Origin: an uncultured Collinsella sp.
Lineage (GTDB): Bacteria > Actinomycetota > Coriobacteriia > Coriobacteriales > Coriobacteriaceae
DNA: 21,134 nucleotides
Assembly: GCA_900547025.1 (NCBI GenBank)
Contig: UREZ01000025.1
Location: forward strand, 1-21,134
Direction of reading: 5' to 3'
Each line of letters opens with the position of its first letter. The stretch's first letter is position 1. Below, piece after piece: positions 5,698-13,375 of the stretch. Below the pieces are notes generated by a model that was not told the DNA's origin, made no database searches, and was given only the letters and a program-made list of their open reading frames with translations. The position numbers were made by a program, and so were the translations under genes.

Positions 5698-8259
5698 GTG
5701 TCTGATCAACAGCAAGAAAACGAAATAACGACGACGCAAACCGCTCCCGCTGCACCGGTTGCGTCGGACCAGGTCGCGGCGCCCGCGCAAGCCTCGGCTC
5801 CTGAGACGCTTAAGGCTGCTTCGACGCCTACGCCTGTAGCGGCTGAGAAGGCCGTGCCTGCAACTGGTGAGGAGGCTGCTCCGGCAAAGCCCAAGCGTGC
5901 GCGCCGCGCGGCCAAGCCTGCCGATGACGGCGAGGAGGTCACCAAGCCCAAGCGCCGTACCACGCGCACGACGCGCGCCAAGCGTACCGTTGCAGCTGAC
6001 TCCTCGGCGCCGATTTCCGATGAGGTCGCGCAGGCACGTGCGTTGGCGCAGATTAGCGAGGCTCAGGTGGTGCGCGCCCGCCGTCGTGCTGCCGAGCGCG
6101 AGGCCGCGGCTCTGACCGAGCTTGCAGCTCCGTCTGTGCCCGAGACCCCTGCCGCCACCGAGACGCCTGCCGCCGACCAGCCGACCGAGAAGCCGGCACC
6201 GCGCACACGCCGTCTCACGGCTGCTAAAGCCGAGCAGGTTGCTGAACAGGCAACCCCCGAGCTCGCTGAGGCTTCGGTCCGTTCCGCGGCAGGGGAGGGC
6301 ACATCGCCTGCTGAGCCCGCTGCGCCTGTCGAGGCCAGCGAAGTTCCCGTTGTCGATCCGGCTTTGCGCCCGCACCGTCGCGGTCGCAAGCCCAAGGCCT
6401 TCGTCGAGGCAGAGAAGGCCGCAGCCGCAGCCGCAGCTGCTCGGGATGCTGCGGCGACCGCCGAGTCTGCAACCGCTGCCGATGCACCCGTTCAGGATGC
6501 TGCGACTTCCGAGGCCGCTCCCGCCGATGCCGAGCCCGCCGACGTCCGCCCCGGTCGCAGCCGTCGCACTGCTGTTAAGCGCACGTCCAAGGCTAAGGCT
6601 GCCAAGAAGGGTACGTCCGAGGATTCCGACGAGACGACCGCCGATGCATCGACTGATGCCGCCGAGCCCCAAGACGTCGAACAGCCTGCGTCCGAGAAGC
6701 CCAAGCGCGGTCGTAAGAAGTCCGCTAAGGCCAAGGCGTCCGAGCATCAGGCTGATGTCGAAGCGCAGGTCGATTCTGGCGCCGAGGCCAATGAAGCCGC
6801 TGCGGTCAATGCCGACGCCGCCACAACCGATGTTGCCGCGCCCGCCGAGGCCGAAGACGGCACTCGTTCCAACCGTCGCCAGCACAAGCGCAACGAGGAA
6901 CGCAACGAGCGCAACAACGACCGTCGCAATCGCCAGCGCGATCGCAAACAGCGCAACAAGGAACGTAACGCCGCCCCCACCGAGCCCACGCTTTCGCGTG
7001 AGGAGCTCGCTGCCATGAAGGTCGCCGAGCTGCGCGAGAAGGCCAAGGAGTTCGAGATCGAGACGACCGGCAAGAAGAAAGCCGAGCTCGTCGAGGAGAT
7101 CTACGTCACCGCCGCGAAGGCAGAGGGCTTCCGCGACATCAAGGGCATTCTGCAGATTCGCCCGGACAGCTCCGGCATCATCCACGCCCATGGCTACATG
7201 AAGTCCAACGACGACGCCTTCGTGCCCGCCTACCTCATCCGCTCCGCGCGCCTGCGCACGGGCGACGTCATCGAGGGCTCACTGCGTCCTTCGCGCGGCG
7301 GCGACAAGCGCGCCGGCCTCGCCAAAATCACGACCGTCAACGGTCTAGACCCCGAGCAGATTCGCAACCGCCCCAAGTTTGGTGACCTCACTCCGGTCTA
7401 TCCCAACGAGCCGCTGCGCATGGAGCACGGCAAGGACTCCATTACCGGTCGCGCCATCGACATCGTGTCGCCGATCGGCAAGGGTCAGCGTGGCCTGATC
7501 GTGTCCCCGCCCAAGGCCGGCAAGACCACGATCCTCAAGAAGATCTGCCAGTCTATCTCGATTAACAACCCCGAGGTGCACCTCATCTGCCTGCTCGTCG
7601 ACGAGCGCCCCGAAGAGGTCACCGATATGCAGCGCTCCATTAAGGGCGAGGTCGTGGCCTCGACCTTCGATATGCCCGCCGACAACCACACCCGCGTGGC
7701 CGAGCTCGTCATCGAGCGCGCCAAGCGCATCGTGGAGCTGGGCGGCGATGTCGTGGTGGTGCTCGACTCCATCACGCGTCTTGCCCGCGCCTACAACTTG
7801 GCGGTGCCCGCCTCGGGCCGCATCCTTTCGGGCGGCGTCGATTCGGCGGCCCTGTATCCGCCCAAGCGCTTCCTGGGCGCAGCCCGTAATATCGAGAACG
7901 GTGGCTCGCTCACCATCCTGGCCTCTGCCCTCATCGACACCGGTTCCAAGATGGACGAAGTCATCTTTGAGGAGTTCAAGGGCACCGGCAACATGGAGCT
8001 TAAGCTCGACCGCGATCTTGCCGACCGTCGTATCTTCCCGGCCATTGACCCCGTTGCCTCCGGTACGCGCAACGAGGATCTGCTGGTCGACGAGCAGATG
8101 CGCCCGTTTGTCTTTGGCCTGCGTCGCATTCTTGCCGGCATGAACAACACCGAGCGCGCAGCCGCATCGTTTATCAAGGGTCTTAAGGGCACCAACACCA
8201 ACCAGGAGTTCCTGGTGCGTTCGGCCAAAAAGCACAGCGACTACGAGCAGACGTTCTAG
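5698..8259 (+). CDS. rho: Transcription termination factor Rho with a very long N-terminal extension
   Basis: This 853-residue protein is about twice the E. coli length (419). The C-terminal half is a complete Rho: Rho_N helical domain from about residue 433 (LSREELAAMKVAELREKAKE), RNA-binding OB domain (about 480-560, DIKGILQIRPDSSGIIHAHG), Walker A PPKAGKTT (604-611) and Walker B VVVVLDSITR (685-693). It is the hexameric RNA-dependent ATPase that ends transcription. Residues 1-432 are disordered-looking, rich in Ala, Glu, Pro and Lys/Arg, with basic patches RRGRKPK (227-233) and KRGRKK (336-341) and an Arg/Asn-rich stretch at 390-424. The start is GTG 5698, because an in-frame TGA stands at 5686; the ribosome site is weak (GAAAAGAAAG). 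Confidence 0.96.
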   Translation: MSDQQQENEITTTQTAPAAPVASDQVAAPAQASAPETLKAASTPTPVAAEKAVPATGEEAAPAKPKRARRAAKPADDGEEVTKPKRRTTRTTRAKRTVAADSSAPISDEVAQARALAQISEAQVVRARRRAAEREAAALTELAAPSVPETPAATETPAADQPTEKPAPRTRRLTAAKAEQVAEQATPELAEASVRSAAGEGTSPAEPAAPVEASEVPVVDPALRPHRRGRKPKAFVEAEKAAAAAAAARDAAATAESATAADAPVQDAATSEAAPADAEPADVRPGRSRRTAVKRTSKAKAAKKGTSEDSDETTADASTDAAEPQDVEQPASEKPKRGRKKSAKAKASEHQADVEAQVDSGAEANEAAAVNADAATTDVAAPAEAEDGTRSNRRQHKRNEERNERNNDRRNRQRDRKQRNKERNAAPTEPTLSREELAAMKVAELREKAKEFEIETTGKKKAELVEEIYVTAAKAEGFRDIKGILQIRPDSSGIIHAHGYMKSNDDAFVPAYLIRSARLRTGDVIEGSLRPSRGGDKRAGLAKITTVNGLDPEQIRNRPKFGDLTPVYPNEPLRMEHGKDSITGRAIDIVSPIGKGQRGLIVSPPKAGKTTILKKICQSISINNPEVHLICLLVDERPEEVTDMQRSIKGEVVASTFDMPADNHTRVAELVIERAKRIVELGGDVVVVLDSITRLARAYNLAVPASGRILSGGVDSAALYPPKRFLGAARNIENGGSLTILASALIDTGSKMDEVIFEEFKGTGNMELKLDRDLADRRIFPAIDPVASGTRNEDLLVDEQMRPFVFGLRRILAGMNNTERAAASFIKGLKGTNTNQEFLVRSAKKHSDYEQTF

Positions 8260-8297
8260 GTTGTCATCCACGCGCAGCGATAGTCATCAATGCGATA

Positions 8298-8328
8298 AAG
8301 GGTCGGGGCTTTGAGCCTCGGCCCTTTT
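8298..8328 (+). terminator. Terminator downstream of rho
   Basis: AAGGGTCGGGGCT (8298-8310) pairs over 13 bp with AGCCTCGGCCCTT (8314-8326), with two G-U wobbles and a 3-nt loop; four T residues (8325-8328) close it. Confidence 0.78.
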
Positions 8329-8407
8329 CCATATCGCCGCTCCGCGCTTATTTTTGACCATAAGACTGGCAAGCAGCAGGTTTCCCGTTTCAATCCGACA
8401 TCGTCGC

Positions 8408-8436
8408 TTGCAATCGACAGGGCGGTTTCGCATAAT
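8408..8436 (+). promoter_or_regulatory. Candidate promoter for the membrane-protein/VanZ operon
   Basis: TTGCAA (8408-8413) and CATAAT (8431-8436) are separated by exactly 17 nt; the -10 matches 5 of 6. Transcription would start near 8443, leaving about 130 nt of leader. Confidence 0.6.
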
Positions 8437-8465
8437 AGCTTTTAAGCTTCGCGACGGAAAACGCA

Positions 8466-8514
8466 GATGAAACGAACCATATACCGTTGCTTTGGGGCAT
8501 AGCCCCGCTTCATC
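8466..8514 (+). promoter_or_regulatory. Hairpin in the leader of the membrane-protein gene
   Basis: GATGAAACG (8466-8474) can pair with CGCTTCATC (8506-8514, 8 of 9 bp), and GGGGC/GCCCC (8494-8498/8502-8506) forms a tight inner hairpin with a 3-nt loop. The two structures share base 8506, so they may coexist only partly or alternate. No known riboswitch is recognised. Confidence 0.35.
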
Positions 8515-8572
8515 TTCTCTCGCGCAGCCAACTGAATGATGCGATTTGGGTGCTGGAAGATGGGGAGAGCTC

Positions 8573-9973
8573 ATGGCTTCTTCTGATGCAACACAACGAG
8601 CAGTCCTTGCCGGACTTTCGTGCGGGATCGGCCTTGCCGCTCCCGTGGTTATGTATGCCGCGACGCTGCCGTTTTCGTCGGTGAACGAGACGGTCGTGGC
8701 GGGTGCGGTTCCCTTCGCCGTGGGCGCAGTGGCGGGCGTGGGTATCTATGCCGCCTCGCTGGGTATCTCCGAGTATCGTGCGCAGCGTGAAGAGCGTCTG
8801 TTCCAGCCCGATGCCATGGGCGGTGCCGCCAATCTCAATCAGCATCAAAGCGAGTTCAAGACCGCCTCGATTCCAGCTCAGCAGCAGGATGCGACTCCTT
8901 ACGCTGCGGCTTCTGCTTCTCAGGCTCAGGCGGAGCAGTCTACCTCGGCATTCCTTTCCGGCCTGACTGGTGCGTTCCAGCGCCGTCATGCCGATGATGG
9001 TGTCCCTACCATCGCTCGAGCCGCAGATGCTATGGACGAGGACGAGGCTTGGTCCATGATCGACAGTATGCTCGACGACGATTCGCCGGTGAGCTGCGAC
9101 CCTGCACACTCGCGCGACGTCTATCAAGTCGCCATCGACGAGCTCACCAACGGCGGGCAGACCGACTCCTTCAATCGCGACGACATCGCCGCCGCGGCAC
9201 GCGCCGTGTCTGGCTCCCAGGCCGCCCCTGCGGGCAGCACGGCGGCTTTCGTGGCGCTCGTCGCCAACGCGGCAGCCAATAACGCCTACAGCGCTACCTC
9301 GGCGGACGCGAACGCTTCTGCCGACAATTCGTACGTTGATGAAGCCATGGCCGCGGACGAGGAGGCCGTTGCCGCCCGCCGTGCCGCCGAAAGCTCGCTT
9401 TGGGGCGCTCCTGCCCAGCAGCAGGCGGCTGAGGCTGCGCCGTACAACGCAAACCTCGCCAGCATGCCTATCATCTCCGGTGCCGCGGACATCGATCTCG
9501 ATGACCTCGATGAGCCTGCAGCCATCACCGCATCGATTGATGCCCAAGATCGCATCAACACCGGCGACCTTCCAGATGCCTCGCTCGAGGTTGATGTCCC
9601 CATGGCCGATTACTCGGGCCACGAGGACATGTGGGCCGCCGCCACCGCGATTCTGGATGAGATTGACGAGCCCGCTCCTGTTGCAGCCCCCGCTCCCGTC
9701 GCTGCCCCTCAGCCTGCTGCCCCCGCCTATGTCGGCCGTCACAGCGCTGTGTTCCCCGAGGATACCGCCCGTATCTCACGCGAGAGCATCGAGCGGGCCG
9801 AGGCTATTGCCGCCGGCATTATGGAAAACCGTCGTCACGAGCGCGTCAATCAGATCCTCGAGGAAGAGATCGAGCGCCTGCAGTCCTCTACCGCCAAGCG
9901 TACGGGCCGTGCCTATCTGAGCGTTATCGAGGGCGGTACCGCCAGCTTCGCGCCGCTCCGCGCGGAGGCATAA
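8573..9973 (+). CDS. Ala-rich membrane-anchored protein of unknown function
   Basis: The 466-residue protein is not recognised as a member of a characterised family. Two hydrophobic segments near the N-terminus (about residues 10-32 and 40-64) form a probable membrane hairpin with a short loop. They are followed by a basic turn (EYRAQREERL) and about 320 residues of acidic, Ala-rich, low-complexity sequence with DEDEAWSMIDSMLDDDSP (about 157-174) and a Pro/Ala stretch (PVAAPAPVAAPQPAAPA). A charged, probably helical tail (about 395-440, RISRESIERAEAIAAG...) precedes the C-terminus. ATG 8573 is preferred over the in-frame TTG 8546 because GGGGAG (8562-8567) sits in front of it. It lies 7 nt upstream of the VanZ-like gene, so the two are co-transcribed. 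Confidence 0.8.
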   Translation: MASSDATQRAVLAGLSCGIGLAAPVVMYAATLPFSSVNETVVAGAVPFAVGAVAGVGIYAASLGISEYRAQREERLFQPDAMGGAANLNQHQSEFKTASIPAQQQDATPYAAASASQAQAEQSTSAFLSGLTGAFQRRHADDGVPTIARAADAMDEDEAWSMIDSMLDDDSPVSCDPAHSRDVYQVAIDELTNGGQTDSFNRDDIAAAARAVSGSQAAPAGSTAAFVALVANAAANNAYSATSADANASADNSYVDEAMAADEEAVAARRAAESSLWGAPAQQQAAEAAPYNANLASMPIISGAADIDLDDLDEPAAITASIDAQDRINTGDLPDASLEVDVPMADYSGHEDMWAAATAILDEIDEPAPVAAPAPVAAPQPAAPAYVGRHSAVFPEDTARISRESIERAEAIAAGIMENRRHERVNQILEEEIERLQSSTAKRTGRAYLSVIEGGTASFAPLRAEA

Positions 9974-9980
9974 CTTCTGC

Positions 9981-10430
9981 ATGGTTAAGATCAATCGAAA
10001 ATGGGCGGTTGTTACCTGCCTGATGGCGCTCTTGATCTGGGGCAATTCGCTGGTTCCCGGCTCGGGGTCGGGCTCGCTGAGCCTAACGGTCATGGAAGCT
10101 ATCCGCGGTTTCCTGCACGGCGTGGGACTTCCATATGAATGGGTGACCAACTTTGTTGTTCGCAAGTGCGCGCATTTTACCGAGTATATGGTGCTCGGCA
10201 TCCTGGCAACGCACGCCTTTGATTTTGAGGGCCGGCGCACCTTTGACGTGCTGCTGCCCACGGCGGTGTTCCTGCTGCTGATTCCCTCGATCGACGAGAC
10301 GATTCAGCTCTTTGTGCCGGGACGCGCCGGCATGATCACCGATGTGATGATCGACTGCTGTGGAGCGGCAACGGGCGTTGTGCTTCGATATCTCTTACGG
10401 TGGCTGATGTGCGCCAAAAAAGCCGCCTAG
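9981..10430 (+). CDS. VanZ-family membrane protein
   Basis: The 149-residue protein has the VanZ pattern: an N-terminal membrane helix (about 8-26), the conserved RKCAHFTEYMVLG block, a hydrophobic segment VLLPTAVFLLLIPS leading into DETIQLFVPGRAGMITDVMID, and a last helix with a Gly/Ala motif. VanZ of the vancomycin cluster gives low-level teicoplanin resistance, but most chromosomal VanZ-like proteins are of unknown role in the envelope, and no van genes are near. The start follows the previous gene's stop by 7 nt with GGAGG (9964-9968) inside that gene, suggesting translational coupling. The TAG stop lies inside the terminator stem. Confidence 0.9.
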   Translation: MVKINRKWAVVTCLMALLIWGNSLVPGSGSGSLSLTVMEAIRGFLHGVGLPYEWVTNFVVRKCAHFTEYMVLGILATHAFDFEGRRTFDVLLPTAVFLLLIPSIDETIQLFVPGRAGMITDVMIDCCGAATGVVLRYLLRWLMCAKKAA

Positions 10431-10462
10431 GACGTATTGTTTGGTCCTAGGCGGCCTTTTTT
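10415..10462. terminator. Bidirectional terminator between vanZ-like and fructokinase genes
   Basis: A perfect 12-bp stem, GCCGCCTAGGAC (10422-10433) with its complement (10444-10455) around a 10-nt loop, is flanked by an A-run on the left and a T-run on the right. It serves two converging genes; the vanZ-like stop codon is within its left arm. Confidence 0.92.
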
Positions 10463-10544
10463 ATTTGAGGGGTTATATGAGGCGTGGTGGCGTCGTTCCG
10501 TAGGTTGGATTTGCCGAGCGCGCCACGCCCTGTGGGTGCGTCTG

Positions 10545-11435
10545 CTACTGAAGCGCCTGTGCGCCCAGGGCCAGGCAGCCCATGATGCCCTGCTTGCCCT
10601 CGAGGCTGTTGTTGACAATATAGGAATCGATGTCGTTGACCTCGGGCGTGACGATATAGCCGTTGAGCATCTCGGCGCACTTTTTGCGTGCGAGCGGCAC
10701 GATGGGGGTGTGGTCGGCCACGCCGCCGCCGATGATGATCTTTTGCGGTGCGTAGCACAGCGTGTAGGTCATGAGCGCCTGTGCCAGATAGCCTGCGAGC
10801 AGGTCCATGGCCTCCGGGTCATCGGCCATGTCTCCGGCGCTCTTGCCATCCCAGCGCTTTTTAACGCCAGGGCCGGCGATGAGGCCCTCGAGGCAGTTGT
10901 CATGGAAGGGGCAGGCGCTATGCTCGCCGATGGTGTCGCGCGGGTCGCGCGTGACCAGGATGTGGCCGGCCTCGGGATGCATCATGCCGTGCACGAGCTT
11001 ACCGCCCGAGAGCACGCCGGCGCCCACGCCGGTGCCGATGGTCAGGTAGACCACGTCGGTGAGGCCCTGGGCGCAACCAAAGGTGACCTCGCCCAAGCAG
11101 GCAACGTTGACGTCGGTGTCGTAGCCACAGGGAATATTGAGCTCGTTTTGGATGGTGCCCAGCAGATCAAAGTAGCGCCATGCCGTTTTGGGCGTCTCCA
11201 GGATCTTGCCGTATTGGGGCGACGCGGGGTTGACTGCGGTGGGGCCAAAGGCGCCGATGCCCAGCGCGGTGATGCCCTTGTCGGCAAACCATGCATTGAC
11301 GGCCTCAACGGTCTCCTGCGGGGTCGTGGTCGCGATCTGCTCACGCTCCAGGACCGTACCGTCTGCATAGCCCGTGGCGCAGACCATCTTGGTGCCGCCG
11401 GCCTCGAGCGCTCCGATAAGCTGCTGATCTGCCAT
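10545..11435 (-). CDS. ROK-family sugar kinase, probable fructokinase
   Basis: The 296-residue protein starts IGALEAGGTKMVCA, the ROK ATP-binding motif in the form seen in bacterial fructokinases (the GmuE/ScrK group, about 290-300 residues). The catalytic Asp108 lies in DTDVNVACLGE, followed by IGTGVGAG. The ROK zinc site is visible as His158, Cys175, His178 and Cys181 (PEAGHILVTRDP ... ACPFHDNCLEG). It would phosphorylate a hexose, probably fructose at the 6-position, using ATP in the cytoplasm. ATG (complement 11433-11435) has an AGAGAGG ribosome site. A TATACT -10-like box lies at 11474-11479 (complement). Substrate specificity is inferred from the motif style. Confidence 0.9.
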   Translation of the reverse strand: MADQQLIGALEAGGTKMVCATGYADGTVLEREQIATTTPQETVEAVNAWFADKGITALGIGAFGPTAVNPASPQYGKILETPKTAWRYFDLLGTIQNELNIPCGYDTDVNVACLGEVTFGCAQGLTDVVYLTIGTGVGAGVLSGGKLVHGMMHPEAGHILVTRDPRDTIGEHSACPFHDNCLEGLIAGPGVKKRWDGKSAGDMADDPEAMDLLAGYLAQALMTYTLCYAPQKIIIGGGVADHTPIVPLARKKCAEMLNGYIVTPEVNDIDSYIVNNSLEGKQGIMGCLALGAQALQ

Positions 11436-11473
11436 AGTATTCCTCTCTCTGGGACGAGTTGCTCCGTGACTAG

Positions 11474-11479
11474 AGTATA
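11474..11479 (-). promoter_or_regulatory. -10 box for the ROK kinase gene
   Basis: TATACT on the minus strand (5/6) lies about 40 nt upstream of the ATG. A convincing -35 is not visible at 16-18 nt, so only the -10 is proposed. Confidence 0.35.
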
Positions 11480-11505
11480 GGGCTCTAAACTATTTAAGAA
11501 AGCGT

Positions 11506-11551
11506 TATAAAAAGAAGCCTCGCAACGCGGCGGGCGGTGCGAGGCTTCTTT
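11506..11551 (-). terminator. Terminator of the aminotransferase gene
   Basis: A perfect 14-bp inverted repeat, AAAGAAGCCTCGCA (11511-11524) with its complement (11538-11551), has a 13-nt loop. Read on the minus strand it is followed by TTTTTATAA, giving a strong terminator for the gene ending at 11577. Confidence 0.9.
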
Positions 11552-11576
11552 GGCTACTTTAGCTGCCGGGCCGTCC

Positions 11577-12758
11577 TTACCCGCGCGGCTTGATTTTATC
11601 ACGTAGAGACTTGAGGTTCTCCAGTGCCGCGTTAAGCGTCTCGTCTCGCTTGGCAAAGTGGAAACGAATCAGATGGTTGACGGGCTCGCGGAAGAAGCTC
11701 GAGCCGGGCACTGCGCCCACGCCCACCTTTGAGGCCAGGTCCTCGCAGAACTCGAGGTCGCTGTCGTAGCCAAACTCAGAGATATCCATCATCACGTAGT
11801 AGGCGCCCTGCGGTACGTTGTGCTTAAGTCCGATACTATCGAGCCCTTGGCAGAACAGGTCGCGTTTGGCGGTATAGAGGTCAAGGACCTCATCGTAATA
11901 GCTGCCGTCGAAATTGAGGGCGGTGACGACGGCTTCCTGCAGGGGAGCGGCGGCACCCACGGTGAGGAAGTCGTGGACCTTCTTGATGCGCTCGGTGATC
12001 TGGGCCGGGGCAATGGTGTAGCCAAGACGCCAGCCGGTGATGGAGTACGTCTTAGACAGCGAACTGCAGCTGATGGTTCGCTCGAACATGCCGGGCAGCG
12101 TGGCCATATAGACGTGCTCGTGGGGCGCATAGACGATGTGCTCGTAGACTTCGTCGGTGATGCAGTAAGCATCGTACTTTTTGCACAGATCGGCGATAAA
12201 GGTGAGCTCCTCGCGCGTAAAGACCTTGCCGCAGGGGTTGGACGGGTTGCACAGGACAATGGCCTTGGGGTCGTTGTCGCGGAAGGCCGCCTCGAGGACC
12301 TCGCGATCGAAGTCGAAGGTGGGCGGGTTGAGCGGCACATAGACGGGCTCGGCTCCCGAGAGGATCGTGTCGGCGCCGTAGTTCTCATAGAAGGGCGAGA
12401 AGATGACGACCTTGTCGCCGGGGTTCGTGACCGTCATCATGGCGGCCATCATGGCCTCGGTGGAGCCGCATGTGACTACGATGTTCTCGTTGGGGTTGAT
12501 CGGCATGCCCATAAAGTGCTCCTGCTTGGCTGCGAGCGCCTCGCGCATGGCCTGGGAGCCCCAAGTGATGGAGTACTGGTGATAGAGCGGCTCGGGGTCG
12601 GTCGCGATAGTGCCGAGGCTCTCGAGCAGCTGCGCCGGAGGATCGAAGTCAGGGAAGCCCTGCGAGAGGTTGACGGCACCGTACTTATTAGAGATGCGCG
12701 TCATGCGGCGTATGACCGAATCGGTAAACGTTGCCGTGCGGTTGGAGAGTTCTTTCAT
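11577..12758 (-). CDS. Class I/II PLP-dependent aminotransferase
   Basis: The 393-residue enzyme is a fold-type I aminotransferase. NLSQGFPDFDPP (30-41) is the N-terminal substrate segment; NPSNPCGKVF (171-180) and TDEVYEH (201-207) carry the cofactor-contacting Asn174 and Asp202; SSLSKTYSITGWRLGY (232-247) holds the PLP-binding Lys236; and HLIRFHFAKRD near the end carries the carboxylate-binding Arg. The NLSQGFPDF form is shared with kynurenine/methionine aminotransferase-like and aspartate-like groups, so the amino acid is not fixed. An upstream in-frame ATG (complement 12774-12776) is rejected because the ribosome site AAAGGA lies after it, directly before the chosen start. Confidence 0.92.
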   Translation of the reverse strand: MKELSNRTATFTDSVIRRMTRISNKYGAVNLSQGFPDFDPPAQLLESLGTIATDPEPLYHQYSITWGSQAMREALAAKQEHFMGMPINPNENIVVTCGSTEAMMAAMMTVTNPGDKVVIFSPFYENYGADTILSGAEPVYVPLNPPTFDFDREVLEAAFRDNDPKAIVLCNPSNPCGKVFTREELTFIADLCKKYDAYCITDEVYEHIVYAPHEHVYMATLPGMFERTISCSSLSKTYSITGWRLGYTIAPAQITERIKKVHDFLTVGAAAPLQEAVVTALNFDGSYYDEVLDLYTAKRDLFCQGLDSIGLKHNVPQGAYYVMMDISEFGYDSDLEFCEDLASKVGVGAVPGSSFFREPVNHLIRFHFAKRDETLNAALENLKSLRDKIKPRG

Positions 12759-12868
12759 GCTTGTCCTTTCGAGCATTTGCAGTGGGGCAAGTTTACTCCT
12801 ATGAAACCGGTGGGAAATGCTCGAAACGCGCTCGAAAAACTCTTTTCAAAATTCTTGAAAATTGGGGC

Positions 12869-12897
12869 TTGCATCGCGTGGCGTTCCTTGCAATAAT
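12869..12897 (+). promoter_or_regulatory. Candidate promoter of the tRNA cluster
   Basis: TTGCAT (12869-12874) and AATAAT (12892-12897, 5/6) are 17 nt apart and lie about 30 nt upstream of the tRNA-His gene. Confidence 0.55.
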
Positions 12898-12923
12898 AGT
12901 CGAGCGCGAAGCGCACAGGACAC

Positions 12924-13001
12924 GGTGGGTGTAGCTCAGTTGGCTAGAGCGACGGGTTGTGGTCCCGTAGGTCGAGGGTTCGAGTCCCTTTACCCACCCC
13001 A
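12924..13001 (+). tRNA. tRNA-His (anticodon GTG)
   Basis: The acceptor stem GTGGGTG pairs with TACCCAC (one G-U), the D-arm is GCTC...GAGC, the anticodon loop is TTGTGGT with anticodon GTG, and the T-arm is GAGGG-TTCGAGT-CCCTT. The extra G at 12924 opposite discriminator C (12998) is the G-1:C73 pair that identifies tRNA-His. The CCA end is encoded (12999-13001). Confidence 0.97.
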
Positions 13002-13023
13002 GTTCTTGCTTCGTGTTGATATC

Positions 13024-13099
13024 GGGTCGTTAGCTCAGTTGGTAGAGCAGGGGACTCTTAATCCCAAGGTCCAGGGTTCGACCCCCTGACGGCCCACCA
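13024..13099 (+). tRNA. tRNA-Lys (anticodon CTT), copy 1
   Basis: The 76-nt gene has acceptor GGGTCGT/ACGGCCC (one G-U), anticodon loop with CTT, T-arm CAGGG-TTCGACC-CCCTG and an encoded CCA. It lies 22 nt after tRNA-His. Confidence 0.97.
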
Positions 13100-13112
13100 C
13101 ACGATATCTCCT

Positions 13113-13138
13113 CTAAAGTCCGCCACAACGGACTTTAG
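13113..13138. terminator. 10-bp hairpin between the two tRNA-Lys genes
   Basis: CTAAAGTCCG (13113-13122) and its exact complement (13129-13138) enclose a 6-nt loop. Only a short T-run (CTTTGGG) follows, so it may be a weak terminator or a processing signal. Confidence 0.45.
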
Positions 13139-13142
13139 CTTT

Positions 13143-13218
13143 GGGTCGTTAGCTCAGTTGGTAGAGCAGGGGACTCTTAATCCCAAGGTCCAGGGTTCGA
13201 CCCCCTGACGGCCCACCA
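13143..13218 (+). tRNA. tRNA-Lys (anticodon CTT), copy 2
   Basis: It is identical over all 76 nt to the copy at 13024-13099, including the encoded CCA. The identity points to recent duplication or gene conversion. Confidence 0.97.
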
Positions 13219-13221
13219 AAG
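13199..13221 (+). repeat. 23-bp direct repeat, tRNA-Lys copy (attachment-like core, left)
   Basis: GACCCCCTGACGGCCCACCA plus AAG spans the 3' end of tRNA-Lys copy 2 and recurs exactly at 13376-13398. tRNA 3' ends of this kind are common integration targets. Confidence 0.75.
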
Positions 13222-13227
13222 AATGTT

Positions 13228-13259
13228 AAGACGGTTAACTTCGGTTGGCCGTCTTTTTT
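13228..13259 (+). terminator. Terminator of the tRNA cluster
   Basis: AAGACGGTTAAC (13228-13239) pairs fully (two G-U) with GTTGGCCGTCTT (13244-13255) around a TTCG tetraloop, followed by a T-run to 13259. Confidence 0.9.
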
Positions 13260-13261
13260 GT

Positions 13262-13375
13262 TGACCTTTCATGGGGTCGAACCCGAAAGGGCGCGGAGCT
13301 GAGGAAATGCGTAAGCATTTACCAGCGCAGCGCGCAAGGCGCGAAGCGCCGCAGCGGCCGCCTGCGAAGCAAGCT
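13262..13375. other. GC-rich hairpin stretch between the two tRNA-Lys 3' ends
   Basis: It contains GGGGTCGAACCC (13273-13284), an inverted copy of the tRNA-Lys T-arm; AAATGC-GTAA-GCATTT (13305-13320); GGCGC-GAA-GCGCC (13338-13350); and the palindrome GCGGCCGC (13354-13361). No gene is seen. Confidence 0.6.

Larger units (their letters stand above)
8260..8572. other. Intergenic region between rho and the membrane-protein gene
   Basis: This 313-bp gap contains the rho terminator, a good sigma-70-type promoter (8408-8436) and a folded leader (8466-8514). No frame inside it is convincing as a gene. Confidence 0.65.

Noticed and set aside
5590..7191. 533-codon minus-strand frame over the N-terminal half of rho
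   Set aside because: The low-complexity coding strand produces it; no start signal or known domain.
9981..10430. VanZ-like gene as evidence of glycopeptide resistance
   Set aside because: No vanH, vanA, vanX or regulators nearby; chromosomal VanZ-family genes are common without resistance.
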